DNA of 64,000 nucleotides from Patiria pectinifera. Lineage: Eukaryota; Echinodermata; Asteroidea; Valvatida; Asterinidae. Within the stretch, counting starts at the first letter, position 1; the number at the start of each line of letters is the position of its first letter. The DNA is taken from assembly GCA_029964075.1 (NCBI GenBank), contig CM057133.1, forward strand, positions 14,780,699-14,844,698, in the 5' to 3' direction. Both the position numbers and the translations under genes were made by a program. Below, in pieces: positions 39,301-43,709 of this stretch. The notes beneath the pieces are model-generated. The model made no database searches, was not told the origin of the DNA, and saw only the letters and a list, made by a program, of their open reading frames with translations.

Positions 39301-39924
39301 TGGATCGTTTTTTACTTCAAGGACCTGTGTAATGGTTATTCCAGGCAAGTTTGGGGTGAGTTGCAGTTGCAATTAGTGTGTAACGGGGACAAAATTAAAC
39401 TTTTTCCAATTTTTTTTTTACTATACTATCGTTTTTGAGAAAAATGAGCTCCAGCTCTAGATGACAACCCAATGATAAAACTCAGAGCTGGGTAACTCCA
39501 GCTAAATTCCTGTAAGCATTTTTCACAAAATCTTACTGGCATAAGTTGTTCTTCTGCCATGTCTACCTCACTCTGATCCATTTCGGATCTCGAAAGTTTT
39601 ACGACATCCCCCCCCCCTTACAAAAACAACCCGCAAAACAACCCACAAAACAACCCGCAAAACGTGCCAGAATAAAATACACTGCCTCACAGCATGGAGG
39701 AATATATTCCTCCATGCTCACAGTCACGGGGTCACAGTCACGGCAAGTTACCACAGTCACACAGGTGGTTCAACTTCAATCAAAACCTTTCAATTTTTTT
39801 CTAAAGATTAAATTTATTACCTGCAACGTATTCCCGCTGTTCCATAACTGAAGACGTTCTTCCCTTTATGAGGGTGTTTACTGGCTCCAACAGCTATCGC
39901 TTGGTGTACTGGCAAATTGTTCAT
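6285..39924 (-). CDS. PGM3: Phosphoacetylglucosamine mutase, complete 18-exon gene
   Basis: PGM3/AGM1 interconverts GlcNAc-6-phosphate and GlcNAc-1-phosphate, the step before UDP-GlcNAc in the cytosolic hexosamine pathway. Coding exons in order: 39821-39924, 35870-35940, 35283-35412, 22288-22383, 21494-21567, 20344-20471, 19725-19880, 18838-18880, 17628-17711, 16935-16978, 13633-13746, 11999-12100, 11300-11355, 10686-10749, 9054-9176, 8367-8488, 7279-7330, 6285-6380. They sum to 1659 nt, 552 codons plus stop; vertebrate PGM3 is about 542 aa. Visible motifs are TASHNP with the phosphoserine at about residue 68 (exon 3), the metal loop DGDADR at about 281-286 (exon 9), the sugar-binding FEANGHGT (exon 12) and the phosphate-binding RPSGTED at about 504-510 (exon 17). 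All introns are GT-AG with consistent phase. Intron 3 (12.9 kb) carries a nested transposon stack. No broken catalytic motif was found, so the gene looks functional. Confidence 0.96.
7279..7330 (-). CDS. PGM3: PGM3 coding exon 17 (phosphate-binding loop)
   Basis: Encodes (R)[17 protein letters not shown], the phosphate-binding loop near the C-terminus. The donor is CAG/GTGAG. Confidence 0.96.
8367..8488 (-). CDS. PGM3: PGM3 coding exon 16
   Basis: Encodes [20 protein letters not shown] and [20 protein letters not shown], ending just before RPSGTED. Confidence 0.95.
9054..9176 (-). CDS. PGM3: PGM3 coding exon 15
   Basis: Encodes [20 protein letters not shown] and [14 protein letters not shown], matching the conserved GDAISDMLV and [11 protein letters not shown] motifs. 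It is phase 0 at both ends. Confidence 0.95.
9285..9980. repeat. Tandem duplication of about 340 bp in PGM3 intron 14
   Basis: The block 9285-9620 recurs at 9641-9980 with a few substitutions and small indels. Both copies start GTCATGGTGGCCAGTGGC, contain GTCGACTAGTGGTTGATTC and end with GCCTGCGCGCTCACAGCAA. The 20-bp spacer between copies is unrelated. No coding signal is shared. Confidence 0.93.
10168..10524. mobile_element. GGCC/AGTCTCCGG-family MITE, copy 1
   Basis: The left end GGCCAAAA then AGTCTCCGGTTTCTGGTATG is mirrored by CCAGAAACCGGA and an A/T run at the right. The interior (TTGACTGATGACTGCAAATG, GTGCAGCAGCAGGATTCCAG) is shared with the copies at 19324 and 20905. The right terminus is degraded (TGCC). 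Confidence 0.85.
10686..10749 (-). CDS. PGM3: PGM3 coding exon 14
   Basis: Encodes [20 protein letters not shown] and E. This is less conserved than its neighbours, but phase and position fit the helix before GDAISDML. Confidence 0.85.
10982..11127. mobile_element. Foldback element in PGM3 intron 13
   Basis: An imperfect palindrome. ACAAATAATG with TTTCATGAGGTGACA at the left pairs with TGTCACCGAATGAAG and CATTATTTGT at the right, around a core of GGAATG / CATTCC. It is related to the hairpin at 12563-12735. Confidence 0.75.
11300..11355 (-). CDS. PGM3: PGM3 coding exon 13
   Basis: Encodes [18 protein letters not shown], continuing [12 protein letters not shown]. The acceptor is CTTGCAG and the donor is AAAG/GTAAAT (phase 2). 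Confidence 0.88.
11999..12100 (-). CDS. PGM3: PGM3 coding exon 12 (sugar-binding FEANGHGT)
   Basis: Encodes [20 protein letters not shown] and [22 protein letters not shown] and FEANGHGT form the substrate-binding domain 3 loops. Confidence 0.96.
12155..12200 (-). repeat. tRNA-like fragment (A-box and B-box remnants)
   Basis: On the minus strand a D-arm-like CGTTGGTAGAGCA is followed by the B-box GGTTCGAATCCCGC. It is too short and lacks an anticodon arm, so it is a SINE or tRNA-relic fragment rather than a tRNA gene. Confidence 0.45.
12563..12735. mobile_element. Foldback element in PGM3 intron 11
   Basis: A near-perfect palindrome. AGAATAGTTTCATGAGGTGA and GGAATGGAACATT-type blocks pair across a short CTCGGCTTTGCCTCG loop, and AATGAATGTTT at the left pairs with AAACATTCATT at the right. 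Confidence 0.85.
13633..13746 (-). CDS. PGM3: PGM3 coding exon 11
   Basis: Encodes [20 protein letters not shown] and [29 protein letters not shown] is a PGM3 signature. It is phase 0 at both ends (38 codons). Confidence 0.95.
13780..13961. mobile_element. Foldback element in PGM3 intron 10
   Basis: A palindrome. ATACAAATATTGAATGCTT pairs with AAGCATTCAATATTTGTAT, and GTAAAACTAG, GGTGATCCATGGA and CTATTTTCCC pair with their complements around a GAGGGAAAGCCGAGG loop. It has the same architecture as the elements at 10982 and 12563 but different sequence. Confidence 0.85.
14845..16821. mobile_element. 2-kb non-autonomous element with GTCCTTCCGTTACC motifs (Harbinger-like?)
   Basis: The ends GGGGCAATTCCAC (14845) and GTGGAATTGCCC (to 16821) are inverted and flanked by TAA on both sides (14842-14844, 16822-16824), a 3-bp TWA-type target duplication typical of PIF/Harbinger. 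GTCCTTCCGTTACC occurs at least eight times in either orientation: about 15207, 15373, 15392, 15406, 16404, 16418, 16617 and 16796. No transposase ORF is visible. It lies in PGM3 intron 10. Confidence 0.78.
16935..16978 (-). CDS. PGM3: PGM3 coding exon 10
   Basis: A 44-nt microexon encoding [15 protein letters not shown], matching the [10 protein letters not shown] segment. It lies about 110 bp beyond the right end of the 2-kb inverted-repeat element in intron 10. Confidence 0.93.
17270..17355 (-). repeat. Possible SINE fragment
   Basis: On the minus strand there is a B-box-like GGTTCGATTCCCAAC next to GGTTTTCCTCCCACC, the arrangement of the tRNA-derived SINE at 50270-50543. It is degenerate and weakly supported. 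Confidence 0.35.
17628..17711 (-). CDS. PGM3: PGM3 coding exon 9 (metal-binding loop)
   Basis: Encodes [20 protein letters not shown] and VYYFVDH. DGDADR holds the Mg-coordinating aspartates of the phosphohexomutase family. Confidence 0.95.
18838..18880 (-). CDS. PGM3: PGM3 coding exon 8
   Basis: A 43-nt microexon encoding [14 protein letters not shown], the highly conserved CGADFVK..QKPP motif. The acceptor is TTTCCAG and the donor is ATG/GTAAGT. Confidence 0.93.
19324..19697. mobile_element. GGCC/AGTCTCCGG-family MITE, copy 2
   Basis: The ends GGCCAAA and TTTGGCC enclose GTCTCCGGTTTCTGGTATG at the left and CACCAGAAACCGGAGAC at the right. The interior is the reverse orientation of the copies at 10168 and 20905. 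It lies in PGM3 intron 7. Confidence 0.9.
19725..19880 (-). CDS. PGM3: PGM3 coding exon 7
   Basis: Encodes [20 protein letters not shown] and [12 protein letters not shown] through HGQLNDR. The acceptor could also be 3 nt further upstream (ending at 19883), adding one Gln; both are in frame. The donor is AGG/GTAAGA. Confidence 0.9.
20344..20471 (-). CDS. PGM3: PGM3 coding exon 6
   Basis: Encodes [20 protein letters not shown] and [18 protein letters not shown], the TTPQLHYMV region of PGM3. A tRNA-derived SINE lies just upstream in intron 5. Confidence 0.94.
20530..20903 (+). mobile_element. tRNA-derived SINE
   Basis: The tRNA-like head GGTGCTGTGGTCCAATGGCA with B-box GGGTTCGAATCC is followed by the body TGTGTTCTTGAGCAAGGCAC and an end at AAAGCGCTATATAAGG. 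It overlaps the 5' boundary region of PGM3 exon 6 only in intron 5. A MITE is inserted directly at its 3' end. Confidence 0.85.
20904..21277. mobile_element. GGCC/AGTCTCCGG-family MITE, copy 3, in a SINE tail
   Basis: GGCC-C(n)-AAAAAAGTCTCCAG at the left and GGAGACTTTTTTGGGGGGCC at the right, flanked by TAA on both sides. It shares its interior with copies 1 and 2. It sits exactly at the TATAA end of the preceding SINE, so the SINE supplied the target. Confidence 0.88.
21494..21567 (-). CDS. PGM3: PGM3 coding exon 5
   Basis: Encodes [19 protein letters not shown] and DYIDY. It joins in phase with exons 4 and 6 to give the conserved RDTRPSS and [11 protein letters not shown] segments. Confidence 0.93.
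22288..22383 (-). CDS. PGM3: PGM3 coding exon 4
   Basis: Encodes [18 protein letters not shown] through FLARDT, ending at the conserved RDTRPSS junction. The acceptor is TTATTCTAG and the donor is AAG/GTACAG. Confidence 0.9.
22694..22851. mobile_element. Left fragment of a palindromic MITE split by a hAT-like insertion
   Basis: TTCTTTCAGCAAAACGAAAA through GTTTAAAATTCCGTAACTTG closely matches the centre of the intact 504-bp element at 51603-52106. The left arm of that element is missing here. The match stops at TTGAAAAG (22844-22851) and resumes after the second TTGAAAAG at 31482. Confidence 0.88.
22871..23000. repeat. GCCTTG hexamer array, left
   Basis: Degenerate tandem GGCCTT/GCCTTG units interrupted by AAGGCTGCC and GAGGCTTGAGG. 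It lies in the same orientation as the array at 31335-31465, with which it shares the phrase CTTGGCCTCGAGGCTTGAGG. Confidence 0.92.
23459..23656 (+). repeat. Ngaro split direct repeat A1
   Basis: 198 bp that appear identical to A2 at 29370-29567, beginning TACAGTTTTTCCGGAGCTTG and ending GACATTGTAAAAAATT. It probably contains the promoter; the gag ATG is 77 nt downstream. Confidence 0.93.
23734..25302 (+). CDS. Ngaro ORF1, gag-like protein with zinc finger
   Basis: 522 codons from ATG. The start follows the A1 repeat. The N-terminal 60 residues are basic ([11 protein letters not shown]). Residues about 70-300 are low-complexity, rich in Ser, Thr, Gly, Ala and Pro. A more conserved helical region follows ([12 protein letters not shown] through [15 protein letters not shown]). 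The C-terminus has a Cys/His cluster starting at about Cys478, [20 protein letters not shown] then [16 protein letters not shown], resembling a CCCH finger plus a knuckle. It probably packages element RNA, as gag proteins of DIRS/Ngaro elements are thought to do. The frame is open throughout and overlaps the next ORF by about 220 nt in another frame, so pol may be expressed by reinitiation, frameshifting or splicing. Confidence 0.85.
   Translation: MPRGRGRKRKARDDAGAVAGSGRAASGPGEISQRPSQTRAQARAIRALTDPHSLLHTADPASGPAEGRPLSTRDSITNGGSQGTQERPRATRPSSPGDRSGFHAPASSASATASSIAGGGTTLAVGTPGPLHHDVGLHDIGGPSTAAGAATVAMGGTSNPTTASMTSDISAPTATAGPVSTTLAASGSTYAPYPQQAVLGGGLAATQSTPTFQAATGHPGHAGGAGVGLCYPGSTMAGPSHRPLGELSAGFWPVLGNFPSSTTCFTSPSSTMSIGPSCTSGVTLGRPNLMPSTEVNEGLLASVCDPLGATVPANIREKIVKSEYIELDLLLERHIPSPSSSFTLSLDNTGQLLLKDVKKRQQINSIMGWTDAFLILASVFIGAHPGRAQEMFKYMHVVRMAAARFAGRGWMEYDKQFRMRQQLHPHRSWATIDSELWALFLSAPGAFHTGFGGQKGGGQVVPTKQRSFRTFSRNSGICFAFNRGGCKNTQCKYSHKCSVCQSNEHGGATCKFQSNKTNASRR
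25085..26701 (+). CDS. Ngaro ORF2, reverse transcriptase and RNase H (frameshifted 3' end)
   Basis: A 538-codon open frame; the N-terminal part overlapping gag may not be translated. The RT fingers and palm are clear: [50 protein letters not shown] at about residue 279 and the catalytic YADDFLFLG at about 313-321. The connection leads to RNase H with [17 protein letters not shown] from residue 480, where Asp483 is the first catalytic acid. The frame ends at a TGA (26699-26701) inside RNase H, while homologous sequence continues in another frame (26660-26958), so one base has probably been lost in the G-run near 26670. It copies element RNA into DNA. Family assignment to the DIRS-like RT clade is strong. 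Confidence 0.9.
   Translation: MEVKKGVGKLCQQSSDPFAHSPATAAYALPSIGVGVKTHSANIPTSAPSANLMNMGGQPANSRAIKQTRPAGSMRAFLPPNSTSPCIKGNHCVCCLAHTPVKVSALLPLLEVYPKTAAAKCLRDGFSNGFRLGFCGPRVSADAPNPQSVKQNFAAAAEKLNEEVELGRMAGPFSEKPIANLRISPIGLIPKSVPGSFRLIHNLSYPESGSVNEGIDKQLCTVQYTNFDDAVNLVVGAGIGALMAKADIKSAFRLLPIHPEDFCLLGIKLRDNYYVDKTLPMGASCAPALFETFSTFLEWAVKKQSGYDSICHYADDFLFLGRERPGGRSPCQEILTCFRKVCTDLGVPLAEDKTVGPTTQLTFLGLEINSVSQTVSVPGDKLHKISEKVLAVAQSKKVSLRTLQSLIGSLSFICRAVAPGRAFLRRLIDLTKGVKKPWHLIPLSQGAKADLVMWQVFLQNFNGKTLIPNQFWIQDTDLQLFTDASGGIGFGGYLGGQWFRDLWPQSVHSEARSIAWLEFFPIVVALTLWEIVGPESVF
26660..26958 (+). CDS. Ngaro RNase H C-terminal part, shifted frame
   Basis: In frame 1 the sequence reads [20 protein letters not shown], then [17 protein letters not shown] and [20 protein letters not shown], the DNQA and H-x-PG..N..AD..SR signature of DIRS-type RNase H. 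It carries the catalytic Asp of SDNQ that ORF2 lacks. It overlaps the start of the recombinase ORF. The open frame extends upstream to 26575, but that part is a shadow of ORF2. Confidence 0.85.
26946..27878 (+). CDS. Ngaro tyrosine recombinase
   Basis: 310 codons from ATG, overlapping the RNase H frame by 13 nt. The N-terminal SAM-like core-binding domain ([16 protein letters not shown] through [12 protein letters not shown]) precedes the catalytic domain. Catalytic residues visible are Arg151 (FFRVGEIT), His266 and Arg269 ([10 protein letters not shown]), Trp292 in the H/W position (LGRWKS) and the nucleophile Tyr300 (LYIRP). It joins circular element DNA to the genome without target duplication. 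The set is intact, so the enzyme could be active. A GTAAGA sequence overlaps the stop codon. Confidence 0.92.
   Translation: MAAIGAETERLLGASMASSTWVSYHRGVSHFQQFRQQAGLQSSWPASSGHVAAFLAHMSIMGMAPSSISTYISAVAFVHKLNGWPDPSDNFIIRKLREGSRRAHRKPDTRRPVTADLLGKLCHMVGSIAASELEARLFKAAFLLAFFGFFRVGEITARNKSADCSQILGFNDVWFEGNDASVMNVMLRHSKSDQRGDSVTLRFHRILDSPLCPVQAVLRYLQIRPALGFPLLMHADGVPMTAYQFRHMLKKCLEALGVPTLGFSGHSFRIGAATSAALNGIAVSDIQSLGRWKSSAVNLYIRPDKVWFPM
27980..28567 (+). CDS. Ngaro SGNH-hydrolase-like ORF
   Basis: Open from 27980 to the TAG at 28565-28567. It has the SGNH blocks: GDS in [12 protein letters not shown] (nucleophile Ser), Gly in WYGVRGAKI, Asn in [10 protein letters not shown] and the Asp/His dyad in [15 protein letters not shown] hydrolases are esterases; many Ngaro elements carry one of unknown role. 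There is no convincing ATG before GDS, and a strong acceptor-like TTTGTATTTCTTGCAG lies immediately upstream (27965-27980), so the ORF may be reached by splicing. The obvious donor at 27875 (CCAT/GTAAGA) is phase 2 while this frame needs phase 1, so the exact junction is unresolved. Confidence 0.82.
   Translation, partial: GTTRTWVVGDSIVYRAALSDPRCASSRCLRWYGVRGAKISALVPIISSHLKQEPAPYTIVVHLGTNNLFVTPVKELRSQIEEGLRSIRHLLPNTKIVWSDILLRLFYYGEVKPGVGKKNVRSLNKFAHSLCKHLGNAHAIVHSHNINPLQHSLYWRDGLHLAASGNMLFCENIHNALAFFALEPEALLYPLGNKY
28685..29370 (+). repeat. Ngaro split direct repeat B1
   Basis: 686 bp, apparently identical to B2 at 30163-30848, from TTGGTGAGAAATTGAAGATG to TCTCTCTCCGCAGCTAAT. It abuts A2 directly at 29370. 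Confidence 0.93.
29370..29567 (+). repeat. Ngaro split direct repeat A2
   Basis: 198 bp matching A1. The B1/A2 junction reads CGCAGCTAAT/ACAGTTTTT and represents the circle junction predicted for the B2-end plus A1-start join. Confidence 0.93.
29568..30162 (+). repeat. Ngaro spacer between A2 and B2 with degenerate repeats
   Basis: 595 bp with no ORF of note. It contains roughly three degenerate units of about 85-90 bp around 29810, 29897 and 29975, each with GTTGGGT followed by TCAGGCCTGGG or a variant. Confidence 0.7.
30163..30848 (+). repeat. Ngaro split direct repeat B2
   Basis: 686 bp matching B1; right end of the retrotransposon. The following GAAGACCTGAAC is flanking hAT-element DNA. 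Confidence 0.93.
30969..31271. mobile_element. MITE with AAGGGCGGATCC ends
   Basis: AAGGGCGGATCCAGG at the left and CTGGATCCGCCCTT at the right are inverted, and C/G-rich and A/T-rich blocks just inside also pair. No coding sequence. It lies between the Ngaro element and the right GCCTTG array. Confidence 0.82.
31335..31465. repeat. GCCTTG hexamer array, right
   Basis: GGCCTT/GCCTTG tandem units with the phrase GAGGGTCAAAGCCTTGGCC repeated three times. It is the counterpart of the array at 22871-23000. Confidence 0.92.
31482..31632. mobile_element. Right fragment of the split palindromic MITE
   Basis: From TTGAAAAGTACATGAGTGAT to GGGTTTCGTTTTTTTGACCC the sequence matches about 51952-52106 of the intact copy, including TCCTAGATTTTGAAAGTGC and ATAGTCCCGACATTTGGG. 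It continues exactly where the fragment at 22694-22851 stops. Confidence 0.88.
31633..34250. other. PGM3 intron 3 remainder, no gene seen
   Basis: AT-rich sequence with several short poly-C or poly-A tracts (about 32273, 32990, 33173) and TACATGTAC-type dinucleotide-like stretches. Two related phrases (AATTTAGAAACT... near 32915 and CTAAATTTATTCTC near 33075) form an imperfect inverted repeat around 32880-33125, possibly a degenerate MITE. No exon was recognised. Confidence 0.4.
34251..34500. mobile_element. Half copy of the CAGGGTGAGT MITE family
   Basis: ACAGGGTGAGTTAAAAAAAA through AGCTTTCTTTTAGTACAAG and ACGGATCACATTTAAGG is similar to the left arm of the intact element at 51603-52106. 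The right arm is absent. Confidence 0.75.
35283..35412 (-). CDS. PGM3: PGM3 coding exon 3 (active-site serine)
   Basis: Encodes [18 protein letters not shown] and [24 protein letters not shown] is the phosphohexomutase active-site loop, and its serine carries the phosphate. The donor GTAAGTATT opens a 12.9-kb intron. Confidence 0.95.
35870..35940 (-). CDS. PGM3: PGM3 coding exon 2
   Basis: Encodes [20 protein letters not shown], matching the conserved helix after YGTAG. The acceptor is CTGCAG and the donor is AAAG/GTGCAT (phase 1). Confidence 0.92.
36150..36270. repeat. Dispersed repeat fragment with GGTCGGCC hairpin
   Basis: CATCCTGTAAAATTATGGCACC, AAGTCATTTTCAAGAAAA and the palindrome ACGGTGGTCGGCCGACCACCG. 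The same segments occur inverted at about 2622-2710. Confidence 0.6.
36271..37894. other. PGM3 intron 1 stretch, no gene seen
   Basis: No exon recognised. It contains a GGGGGGAGGGG tract near 36683 and an ATCCATGGAGCTATAAGCTCCATGG-type small hairpin near 37354-37383. Confidence 0.4.
37895..38236. mobile_element. Element with CCCTAACCCTG inverted ends
   Basis: ATCCCTAACCCTGG at the left and GGGGGTTAGGGTTAT at the right are inverted. The interior has repeated GTTGCATCTTGTTGCATTC and GTTGCATTTTGCAGGG-like phrases. It is similar in design to 48524-48825. Confidence 0.6.
38567..39505. mobile_element. 0.94-kb near-perfect palindromic (foldback) element
   Basis: Two arms of about 440 bp (about 38567-39005 and 39066-39505) are near-exact reverse complements around a loop of about 60 bp. 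The ends are TTAGCTGGAGTTACCCAGCT and its complement. ATTCCTG(T) occurs on both sides (38560 and 39506), a 7-8 bp target duplication suggestive of a hAT-like origin. Open frames in the two arms mirror each other and are not genes. It lies in PGM3 intron 1, about 300 bp downstream of exon 1. Confidence 0.93.
39821..39924 (-). CDS. PGM3: PGM3 coding exon 1
   Basis: Starts at the ATG at 39922-39924 and encodes MNNLPVHQA through YGTAGIRC, matching the YGTAGFR region near the N-terminus of animal PGM3. It ends in phase 2 before a GTAATA donor; the split Arg codon is completed by exon 2. No upstream in-frame ATG is needed. Confidence 0.88.
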
Positions 39925-40160
39925 TTTGACAAAAAAAATAACGAATCAACAGTCACACTCACAAAAATCTTCTGAGCGTTTCGTCCGATCCGAAACTGAA
40001 TCTCAAAATACGTCGTGTGCAAATTGCAGGCGCGCACGCTGCCGTCAGCTGTGCATGTGATGAACAGCGCCACCAAGGGTTTATTAATAGATCAAGTTCA
40101 CCCATGCGGCGAAGCGGGATATGAAGGGGAAGAGGTGGGGGGGGGGGAGATATCAATTTA
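39925..40160 (-). promoter_or_regulatory. PGM3 upstream region (putative promoter/5' UTR)
   Basis: CpG-containing sequence directly upstream of the PGM3 start codon (CGTTTCGTCCGATCCG, GGCGCGCACGCTGCCG), unlike the AT-rich surroundings. No TATA box or defined initiator can be assigned; the role is inferred from position only. Confidence 0.35.
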
Positions 40161-42410
40161 ACCCTATTATTTATAACTAATACTAAATAAGTGAAGACGA
40201 CTGTTATGCTGTAGTCTACCCTTAGGACTTTCCTATTCCTTGGTTGGCAACCAACATCATTGACACTTTACAGCTTTCGAAAAAACAACTAGACACAACT
40301 ACTGGGGACCTCTTTTTTTGTGTGGCTTGGATCGGTCGGTTAGGAGCTATTAGGCCCTAAAGAGCTATTAAGAGTTCCAATACTCAATTGGAAAATATAC
40401 CAATTGGTTCCAATTGGAAAAATCAATTGGTAACGAATTTGAAATTTTGCTAAGGAAGGCTAGCGCCCTAGTTACATTGCAAAAAAATGCTGGGTAATTG
40501 AAAGCTGGGCAACTTCATTTCGGCACCTATTGGGCAATTTCACCGCAGCAAATGGATGCGATTTTCAGTTGGCCATCATTGGTTAAATCATATTTTAAAG
40601 TTTTTTTGAAACATGCTGACTTTATTTAAATTATATTTAATTATCTAGCAATTGAAACACCTAGTCATCAATATTTATTATTGTCAGTTGATAAAGGGAA
40701 AATTTGCTGATTTAATTTTCAACATCTCTTTGAAAATCGTATTTACACAAATCAGCCCACAATGAATATATCCTTCACAAATGTAGAGCGCTAGATACAT
40801 TGATAAAAAAAAGATATTTTTAATAACAGTTTATTAGACAAATACAGACTCAAAAGCCAAAAATTAATGTGTGTGTGTGTGGGGGGGGGGGGGGGGTACA
40901 CCCATGTTACCGTGAGACGCATCTACCATTTTGCAAATAAAGGACCCAATTCCAATATCAAACATTAATTTGAACAGTTTGAATTTTAACAGAATGCAAT
41001 TATCGTTAGTTGACATTTTGTATTTTTAATATTTTTTTCAAAACATGCTTGATTTGAGTTATATGTTATTATGTAGTAATTGAAAAACAAGTCATCAACA
41101 TATATTTTTGGAACATGTCTGAACTCGAGATATTTTTAACTCTGAAATAATTGAACACCAAGTCATCAACGTATTATCGTCAGGTGATCAAGGGAAACTT
41201 TGCAGATTTAATTTCAATCATCTCTTTGACAATCTAATTTGAAAAAGATCATTATTAAAAAAACCTCGTGTAGCGTGATCAACTGCCCTTTAAATGCTTT
41301 AAAGGGGCTTCCTTCAAAGTATTAAGTTTAAAAGTGTTCAAAAAGTTTGTTATTTTGATGATGATGTTTGTAATGAAATATTAAGAAAACCAAGCCTAGC
41401 TTTAAAGAAAAAGGAAATGAGGCACGCCTTGCATTGTTGTTGGATGGAGCTAGGGTGCTGTCACCAGCTTTTCACAGCCGGGGAAGAATTGGCCACCGTC
41501 GGCCGCGGCTGACTGCGTTTATATTAAACATAGACACAGTCAACTGAACGAACGACTACAATAGTCGAGTGGCTTAGATCCAATTGTTTAATTTGCATTC
41601 ATACTTTGGCCATTTTCTTCAAAATGATATTACTGATCATTGTTCAAATTGATAGCAGTTGGACAATTCTTGTGTAAAATTAGTGTAAAATTAGTCTTTT
41701 TTTTTTACAAAGAATAAACATTCAGACATTTTAAGATGTGACTTTCAGATATTTATTTCCAGATAAAGAGTGTCTGTATTATAATTACATGAGTGTCCTT
41801 CAATCTAAACGGATCTAGAATTTCACTTTAACCCAATTGTGAAACCTAGAAAATGTTTTTTTTTAGACACAAATAAATAAAACCATTCAACAAGGTCTTC
41901 GGTAATCCCTATATTACTCTTAGTGAGGTTTCGAGTATTATATTGATTGTTGCGAATTTGCCTTTTGGCCAACTGAACCCAGCAAAATCATTTTCCAATA
42001 GAATTTTGTTCAAGTACTTCTGTCCCCAAGTTTACATATGTTGCAAGTGCTGTTCTTCTTCAGAAAAATAAGAAATTGCAGAAAAGTGTTTATAACCCCC
42101 CCCCCCCCTTTGTGTACTCCTTACAAGCATTGAGTTAGACGGCTTCGTGATACCTTTATGTGTCCGAAACATTCATATATACAAAATACTAAATTACAAA
42201 ATTACCTTTAATAAATATGACACACGCTACACGTAACTGACTATAGTGCTAAATATGTACAAAACATATACACAGTGCTTCATTTCACTCAAATACTCGA
42301 ATCCTTTTCAACCTTACCCTATTAAAGATGGATACCCCATGCTCTTAAAAAAACCCTGATTTTTCTCTTAAACAAATTTTGAATTTGTAAGTTTTGTTTT
42401 AACAGGAAAA
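40161..42410. other. Intergenic PGM3-RMND5A, AT-rich with internal duplications
   Basis: No exon seen. A segment of about 95 bp (about 40650-40745: AGTCATCAA, TTGTCAGTTGAT, TTTAATTTTCAACATCTCTT) recurs at about 41150-41245 and partly at 41080-41115, so it is a degraded repeat. A (GT)n-(G)n tract is at 40869-40897. Confidence 0.5.
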
Positions 42411-42525
42411 AAAATACTACTTAAGTCGGATTTTGGGCGTCTGCATCCCTCTGAAAAAAGGTTTTTCATTTTGTGCACAAATAACCCGCCCTGTGAGAGT
42501 CTGGCAACCAATTATTCCAAGATTT
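42410..42525. repeat. Dispersed repeat shared with 54755-54870
   Basis: GGGCGTCTGCATCCCTCTG, TTTTCATTTTGTGCACAAAT and GTCTGGCAACCAATTATTCC recur near 54804-54945 with about 85 percent similarity by eye. Both copies lie just outside RMND5A. Confidence 0.65.
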
Positions 42526-42573
42526 ATGAAAAAATTTGGTTATTACCATTGTTCCTACGTGCCTGCAATTTTA

Positions 42574-42958
42574 GGCCCCCCCCCCCCCCAAATACTCGGT
42601 CTCTGGTCAGCGCGCGCGTCGATTTTAATCATGTGCGTCAACTTATTTTTCTTCAAATTAACATGGAAGCTACAACAGCGACCTCTATTGCCGCACCTCC
42701 TCAGATTTTTTTTACCAAGGAGCACCAAGGAATGGGGAAATTGAACCAAGGCAAATGATAAAGGGAACCAAGGCAAATTATGGAGGACACCAATGTTCAA
42801 TGAGGACACAAAAAAGCAAAATAGTACCCACCTTGTCTGTACAATTCAAGCTTGAAAAAAAAAAAAAGCCACCCAAAATTTTTTTTAAAAATGCGTCGCC
42901 GCATCAATTTCGAAACTTCGGTCTGACCAGAGACCGATTATTATTATTTTTTTTGGCC
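42574..42958. mobile_element. GGCC-end MITE, divergent copy 4
   Basis: GGCC-C(n)-AAATACTCGGTCTCTGGTCA at the left and GACCAGAGACCGAT...TTTTGGCC at the right, with TTA on each side (42571-42573, 42959-42961). It has the same terminal plan and TWA target duplication as the copies at 10168, 19324 and 20904, but the subterminal sequence differs. Confidence 0.82.
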
Positions 42959-43214
42959 TTAAATGTAGCATCTTAGTGTGAGACGAGTGCAACAATGTGA
43001 TACACTCCATCAAACAATCACACTTACACTGCTAAGTTACAGGTGTCACCAGCAACAGCTATCCTCCCTCCGATATCACTGGTCTCAAAACCTTGCTCCA
43101 AAACTTCTTTTTTTCTAAGCGATACCATTTTTACATTGTCAGAATAATTTGTCATTCTGAAATCGATTTACAAATTGTCGACAAATTGAGCACACAGAGG
43201 ATCCTTTGGACAAG

Positions 43215-43469
43215 TGTGACGCAATCAAGCTAAATGAGTCGTTTGTCAACCCTGGTCATTTAATTTTTTTTTAACAGATTTGAAAAGAGCACAATCTCAG
43301 CATTACTGCTGTGGAAACCGCATGCTGATACCATCTTTAGTTCAAAAATTATGGAAGTTAGAACACCCAGAGATGTGATGCAGTGATGTGATAAAGTGAC
43401 CCTATTTTGGCCTGAATCTCCAAATGAAAAATCCAGACAAACGACTCATTTAGCTTGATCGAATCACAT
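43215..43469. mobile_element. MITE with CAATCAAGCTAAATGAGTCG arms, copy 1
   Basis: TGTGACGCAATCAAGCTAAA at the left and TTTAGCTTGATCGAATCACA at the right are inverted. The interior (TTAACAGATTTGAAA, CATTACTGCTGTGGAAACC) is shared with 62307-62562. Confidence 0.9.
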
Positions 43470-43709
43470 ACCGGTATTACTCCTTTTGATAGAGGAGGTC
43501 GCGAATTCCTTACCAGTAGCACTGACTGGTGCAATCGGAAACCAAACTTTCGAGTTTGACGGTTTTGGTTTCAAATATTTTCATGTGCAAAAACTGGGGC
43601 AAAAGAAAAAAAGAAAAAAAAAAGAAAAAAGGAAATTGTAAAAATCACGACGAGGTGACACACTGTACATATCTGATTTAAAAGGTCTACAATGAGCAGT
43701 TGAGCCACA

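Noticed and set aside
43021-43145. Minus-strand frame FETSDIGGRIAVAGDTCNLAV followed by a GTAAG-like donor as an extra exon
   Set aside because: It looks exon-like, but it is not needed by RMND5A, whose stop is at 43710, nor by PGM3. I could not connect it to any family. It remains unexplained, possibly an unannotated small exon or chance.
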